Source: an uncultured Collinsella sp. (GTDB lineage: Bacteria; Actinomycetota; Coriobacteriia; Coriobacteriales; Coriobacteriaceae). Taken from it: a stretch of 25,504 nt of DNA. Numbering within the stretch: the stretch's first letter is position 1; every line of letters begins with the position of its first letter. The stretch spans positions 1-25,504 of the forward strand of contig UROR01000016.1 in assembly GCA_900549535.1 (NCBI GenBank), given 5' to 3'. The translations under genes and the position numbers were made by a program. Shown in pieces: positions 21,831 through 25,504 of the stretch. A model generated the notes under the pieces. That model was not told the origin of the DNA. It saw nothing but the letters and a program-made list of their open reading frames with translations, and made no database searches.

Positions 21831-24071
21831 CTATTTCTTAAACCGTGCACCCTGGCGTTTTCTGCCCGATGCGAACGTGGAACCCTTGCGGGCCTGCAAA
21901 CGCAAGCGCTCGATCGTCTCGTCCTCAGACGCACCCTCGAGCATCGCCCGAATCTGAACGACGGCATCGCGCAGGCGCGCCGCCTCCTCAAAGTCCATGG
22001 CGGCAGAAGCGTTACGCATATCCTCTTCCATGGTTTCGACGATCCGCACAAGCTCGTCATGCGGCAGTTCTTCCAACTGCTCCGCAAGTGTCTGCTCGGG
22101 CGCCACCGTTTCCGGCACACCGCCCTCGCCCGACTCATCGGGCGTATAGAATGCGCCATGGCCAAGAGAGTCGCCCTTCGAGCGTCCTTTGGAGCCCACA
22201 GTTTTTTCGGCCTCGGCAATAAAACTTGAGATGTCGTTGATGGCCTTGCGCACTGTCTTGGGCACAATGCCATGTTCTTCGTTATATGCCATCTGAATCT
22301 CGCGACGGCGCTGCGTCTCCTCGATGGCCTCTTTCATCGAATCGGTCACAACGTCTGCATACATGATGACTTCACCATCGGCGTTACGGGCCGCACGGCC
22401 AATCGTCTGAATCAGCGAACGGCGGTTGCGCAAGAAGCCTTCCTTATCGGCATCGAGAATTGCCACCAGTGAGACCTCGGGGAGATCCAAGCCCTCGCGA
22501 AGCAGGTTGATGCCAACGAGAACATCGATCTTGCCCTCGCGCAGCGTTCGCAGGATCTCGACACGGTCCATTGTCGCCGTATCAGAATGCATGTAATTGA
22601 CCTTAATGCCCGCATCAAGCAGATGGGCGGTCAGGTCCTCGGCCATGCGCTTGGTCAACGTGGTCACCAGCACGCGCTCCTTGCGGGCAACGCGCTCGCG
22701 AATCTCGTCCTCAAGATCGTCAATCTGACCGCGAACCGGACGCACGTCAATCTTGGGGTCGAGCAGGCCGGTCGGACGAATAATCTGCTCCACGTCGTTT
22801 TGGCTCACCCGCAGCTCGTAGTCGCCCGGCGGGGCCGAAACATAGATAAACTGGGGGATCCTTGCCTCAAACTCATCGAAACGAAGCGGGCGGTTATCGA
22901 GCGCCGAGGGCAGGCGAAAACCGTGTTCCACCAGCGTCACCTTACGCGAGCGGTCACCTTCGTGCATGCCGCGAATCTGCGGCACCGTCACATGGCTCTC
23001 ATCGATGATGCAGAGCATATCCTTGGGAAAGTAATCGATTAGGGTAAACGGCGGCTCACCCGGCTTGCGACCGTCCAGATGACGCGAGTAGTTCTCGATG
23101 CCGTTGCAAAAGCCCATCGTCTCGAGCATCTCAAGATCATAATCGGTACGCTGCTGCAGACGCTGCGCCTCGAGCAACTTGTCGGTCGCCTTGAGCTCCG
23201 CCACGCGCTTCTCGCACTCTTCGCTGATCGATTTCAGAGCCGCCTTGACCTTCGGCTTCTCGGTCACGTAGTGCGATGCCGGCCATACGGGAATGGCCTC
23301 GTACTCACGAAGCATCTCACCGGTGACCTCATCGATCTCGGCAATCAGCTCGACCTCGTCGCCAAAGAACTCAAACCGCAACGGATGCTCGGCATAAGGC
23401 GGATACACGTCAACAACATCGCCGCGCACGCGGAACGTGCCACGTGCCAGGTCATAGTCATTGCGATCATATTGAATGTCGATAAGTGCATGGATAAAGT
23501 CATCGCGCTCGAGCGGCACCTTCTTGTCGACGTTTGGAGCCAGACCCGCATAGTCCTCAGGAGAGCCAATGCCATAGATACACGAGACCGATGCGACAAC
23601 GATCACATCACGTCGAGAGAGCAGTGACGCGGTCGCCTGATGGCGCAGCATCTCGACCTCTTCGTTAATCGAGGAGTCTTTCTCGATATATGTATCGCTT
23701 TGCGGCACATACGCCTCGGGCTGATAGTAGTCGTAGTACGAGACGAAGTAGACCACAGCGTTGTTGGGAAAGAACTCTTTGAGCTCGCTCGCAAGCTGAG
23801 CAGCGAGCGTTTTATTGGGGGCCATGACCAGCGTCGGCTTTCCCAGGGCCTCAATAGTCTTTGCCATCGTGAAGGTCTTGCCCGAACCAGTCACGCCCAG
23901 CAAAACCTGATAGCGGTCTCCGTCCCTCACGCCCCGCACAAGTGACTCAATGGCCTTAGGCTGGGAACCAGCGGGCTCGTATGGAGACACGACCTTAAAC
24001 GGCACATCAGCGCCCTCAACGCCAAAGCGCTTAAGTTCACCACCAACGCGTTCTACTTCAAATTCCGCCAT
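21831..24071 (-). CDS. uvrB: UvrABC excinuclease subunit UvrB
   Basis: This 746-residue DNA helicase-like subunit verifies damage and recruits UvrC in nucleotide excision repair. Walker A is GVTGSGKT (59-66). The strand-separating beta-hairpin is YYDYYQPEAYVP (112-123). Later motifs are IIDESHVTVPQIRGM, the helicase block LLREGLDLPEVSLVAILDADKEGF and motif VI QTIGRAARN. A UVR motif for UvrC contact lies at about 673-710 (MDFEEAARLRD). The protein is longer than E. coli UvrB (673 aa) because of an acidic linker before the UVR motif and a basic tail (GRKRQGARFKK). ATG 24071 is preceded by AGGAG with 5 nt spacing. It follows coaE and a transglycosylase gene; TATACT at 24095-24100 may be its own -10 element. 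No LexA box was found upstream. Confidence 0.97.
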   Translation of the reverse strand: MAEFEVERVGGELKRFGVEGADVPFKVVSPYEPAGSQPKAIESLVRGVRDGDRYQVLLGVTGSGKTFTMAKTIEALGKPTLVMAPNKTLAAQLASELKEFFPNNAVVYFVSYYDYYQPEAYVPQSDTYIEKDSSINEEVEMLRHQATASLLSRRDVIVVASVSCIYGIGSPEDYAGLAPNVDKKVPLERDDFIHALIDIQYDRNDYDLARGTFRVRGDVVDVYPPYAEHPLRFEFFGDEVELIAEIDEVTGEMLREYEAIPVWPASHYVTEKPKVKAALKSISEECEKRVAELKATDKLLEAQRLQQRTDYDLEMLETMGFCNGIENYSRHLDGRKPGEPPFTLIDYFPKDMLCIIDESHVTVPQIRGMHEGDRSRKVTLVEHGFRLPSALDNRPLRFDEFEARIPQFIYVSAPPGDYELRVSQNDVEQIIRPTGLLDPKIDVRPVRGQIDDLEDEIRERVARKERVLVTTLTKRMAEDLTAHLLDAGIKVNYMHSDTATMDRVEILRTLREGKIDVLVGINLLREGLDLPEVSLVAILDADKEGFLRNRRSLIQTIGRAARNADGEVIMYADVVTDSMKEAIEETQRRREIQMAYNEEHGIVPKTVRKAINDISSFIAEAEKTVGSKGRSKGDSLGHGAFYTPDESGEGGVPETVAPEQTLAEQLEELPHDELVRIVETMEEDMRNASAAMDFEEAARLRDAVVQIRAMLEGASEDETIERLRLQARKGSTFASGRKRQGARFKK

Positions 24072-24122
24072 GGATACTCCTAACTCGTACATCTGCAGTA
24101 TACGCAGGCGGTGGGCTTAGTC

Positions 24123-24704
24123 CTATACGAACCGATCGGGATAGAGAGTCTTATATCGAACCCAGGCATTATTGACGCGAATCAGATAAGCCTGAGTTTC
24201 AGGGAAGGTAATCGCATTATGGAGTGACGTGTTCTGCTGCGCCCATCCGTCGACATTGCCCATACCGGCGTTATAGGCGGCGATGGCACTATCCGTCGAC
24301 CCGTTGAAATAGGCGAGAAGATACGAGAGGTATGCGCAGCCAAACTCGATATTCGTAGCCGGATCGTTAAGATTGTCGACCGAATACTCCCCTCCGTCGA
24401 CAAGGCCCTTGGCGATCATGTCCTGGGCAGTCTCGGGCATCAGCTGCATCAATCCCTGAGCACCCTGATTCGACTCGGCCTCGGGATCCCAATTCGATTC
24501 CGACTTAATGACAGCGCACACCAGATACGGATCCAGATTATGCAAAATACTGGATTGCTTTACATACGCCTCGTAGTCAATCGGATACAGCGGCTTAAAG
24601 AAAGCGGCAGGAGCACACGAGTAGACGAGCGAAATAAGGCCGAAGACGAACACAACGGCAAGTGGCGCCACGCGATACCACGTAAAGAAACGTGCCTTAG
24701 GCAT
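24123..24704 (-). CDS. Slt-type lytic transglycosylase, membrane-anchored
   Basis: This 193-residue protein has a transglycosylase SLT domain, which cleaves peptidoglycan glycan strands outside the cell. An N-terminal hydrophobic segment (about 12-30) acts as a signal anchor; it ends VYSC, an imperfect lipobox, so lipidation at Cys30 is possible. The domain shows IKSESNWDPEA with catalytic Glu69, QGAQGLMQLMPETA (80-93) and AIAAYNAGMGNVDGW. The start ATG lies in the 8-nt overlap ATGCCTAA with the coaE stop and has a strong GGAGGAGG upstream, so translation is probably coupled to coaE. It sits between coaE and uvrB, with 51 nt to the uvrB start. Confidence 0.93.
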   Translation of the reverse strand: MPKARFFTWYRVAPLAVVFVFGLISLVYSCAPAAFFKPLYPIDYEAYVKQSSILHNLDPYLVCAVIKSESNWDPEAESNQGAQGLMQLMPETAQDMIAKGLVDGGEYSVDNLNDPATNIEFGCAYLSYLLAYFNGSTDSAIAAYNAGMGNVDGWAQQNTSLHNAITFPETQAYLIRVNNAWVRYKTLYPDRFV

Positions 24705-25338
24705 CGGCCTCCTCCTTATCCGGAGTATCTATAAACCCGTGGCATGCAAGCCATGAGTCAAGCTGCTCAAAGAGCGAATTATCGGCTGCCGAATTATCAA
24801 TCACCGTTGTAGCGAGATTGCACAGCGCAGATTCATCGGGCTGGCAAGCAGAACGGGCATCGAAATCAGATGGCTCCATGCCACGTTGAATAGCGCGCTC
24901 GCGACGAACTGACAAAGGGGCGCTAATGACCAGAATTTCATCAGCCAAGCCAAATGCATCCTCAAAACCAGTCGGAGCTGAAACCTCGACCACCGCAAAA
25001 GGATAACGGGGAGATGAAACCGTACAACAAACCGGATCGAGAATCCTAAGCGAAAGCTGTTCAATCAGAACGGGATGCACAATGCCATTGAGCCGTGCGA
25101 CCGAATCAGGAGAAGCGAAAGCTCGAGAAGCGAGGATGCTGCGGCGAATGCCGCCCTCCTCATCCAAAATATCCCAGCCAAATTCTTCCGCGAGAGCATT
25201 GACGATATCAGAGCCCGGCACATACAGCGATTTTGCAAGCTCATCCAGATCGATAAGCATAGCGCCACGAGATTCGAAATAGCGGCAGGCAGTCGACTTA
25301 CCCGAAGCAATATTGCCCAAGACAAATACGGTAAACAT
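24697..25338 (-). CDS. coaE: Dephospho-CoA kinase
   Basis: This 213-residue kinase catalyses the last step of coenzyme A synthesis, phosphorylating the 3'-hydroxyl of dephospho-CoA. The P-loop is GNIASGKS (8-15). The DLDELAKSLYVPGS segment corresponds to the family's substrate-binding DADxI region. LNGIVHPVL matches the conserved LexIxHP block, and the lid contains RRERAIQRG. Length is typical (about 200 aa). ATG 25338 is preferred to the adjacent TTG 25341; GGGAGGG stands 5-6 nt upstream. It is the first gene of coaE-transglycosylase-uvrB, an order in which coaE next to uvrB is common in Actinobacteria. Confidence 0.93.
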   Translation of the reverse strand: MFTVFVLGNIASGKSTACRYFESRGAMLIDLDELAKSLYVPGSDIVNALAEEFGWDILDEEGGIRRSILASRAFASPDSVARLNGIVHPVLIEQLSLRILDPVCCTVSSPRYPFAVVEVSAPTGFEDAFGLADEILVISAPLSVRRERAIQRGMEPSDFDARSACQPDESALCNLATTVIDNSAADNSLFEQLDSWLACHGFIDTPDKEEADA

Positions 25339-25366
25339 CAAGCCCTCCCTAACGCCAATGCGAGTA

Positions 25367-25372
25367 ATTATC
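25367..25372 (-). promoter_or_regulatory. Candidate -10 element for coaE
   Basis: GATAAT (minus strand), one mismatch from TATAAT, stands 29 nt upstream of the coaE ATG. The nearest -35-like sequence TTGAGT is 19 bp upstream, so the spacing is long. Confidence 0.35.
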
Positions 25373-25463
25373 GCTCAAATACACTAGAAGGACTCAAAAT
25401 ACAGCCAAAGAGTAAGAGCGCATACGGGGGAGCTAGGTCCCAAAGCACAACGTGTATACAACG

Positions 25464-25493
25464 AAAAAAGGGGGAGGCCGCGAGGCCTCCCCC
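25464..25493 (-). terminator. Strong rho-independent terminator of a gene beyond the right edge
   Basis: A perfect 10-bp stem GGGGGAGGCC (25470-25479) / GGCCTCCCCC (25484-25493) with a 4-nt GCGA loop is followed on the minus strand by six T residues (25464-25469). It ends a minus-strand transcript that starts outside the window and insulates coaE. Confidence 0.9.
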
Positions 25494-25504
25494 TTCCAAG
25501 TACA

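Noticed and set aside
24123..24150. SOS-box-like sequence (CCGATCGGTTCG) upstream of uvrB
   Set aside because: Only the right half-site matches; the left half at the required spacing is not GAAC, and the site lies inside the transglycosylase coding sequence.

Overview
The window looks like a chromosomal segment from a high-GC Gram-positive bacterium. The best guess is a Coriobacteriia member such as Collinsella. Grounds for this are the GC-rich coding sequence, clear AGGAG-type ribosome binding sites, an LTA-synthase-like membrane phosphoglycerol transferase, a twin-arginine lipoprotein, a fused OppC-OppD transporter subunit and an actinobacterial-style CPEH zinc motif in UvrA. The taxon is inferred from gene content, not from a marker gene. 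No tRNA, rRNA, CRISPR array, insertion sequence or prophage was seen.

Region 1 (1-8.0 kb, all minus strand) is an uptake and catabolism block. In transcription order it holds a Tat/lipobox solute-binding protein (oppA), oppB, a fused oppC-oppD protein, oppF, two tandem acetyl-xylan-esterase/cephalosporin-C-deacetylase-like proteins, and the start of a dihydrodipicolinate synthase/N-acetylneuraminate lyase family aldolase that runs off the left edge. The second esterase copy has glycine where its neighbour has the nucleophilic serine. oppB, oppCD and oppF lie in one reading frame, separated only by single TAG codons. A 365-bp leader rich in inverted repeats precedes oppA.

Region 2 (8.3-15.5 kb, minus strand) holds uvrA, then a ybaK-murJ-uvrC operon with 0-3 nt between genes. 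uvrA carries a one-base frameshift near codon 239 that splits it into two open frames. An imperfect LexA-type box lies upstream of uvrA. UvrC has an altered cysteine pattern in its predicted iron-sulfur region.

Region 3 (15.6-21.8 kb, plus strand) is an island of four genes: an LTA-synthase-like enzyme, an Mrp/NBP35 iron-sulfur carrier ATPase, a BaiN/HI0933-type flavoprotein and a COG2509-type FAD-dependent dehydrogenase. Region 4 (21.8-25.3 kb, minus strand) is coaE, a lytic transglycosylase and uvrB. uvrA, uvrB and uvrC are therefore all present on the minus strand, with the plus-strand island separating uvrB from uvrA. A strong terminator for a minus-strand gene beyond the window sits at the right edge.

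Most of the window is ordinary housekeeping sequence. The most unusual parts are the active/inactive esterase pair beside the one-frame Opp operon, the uvrA frameshift and the UvrC cysteine change.
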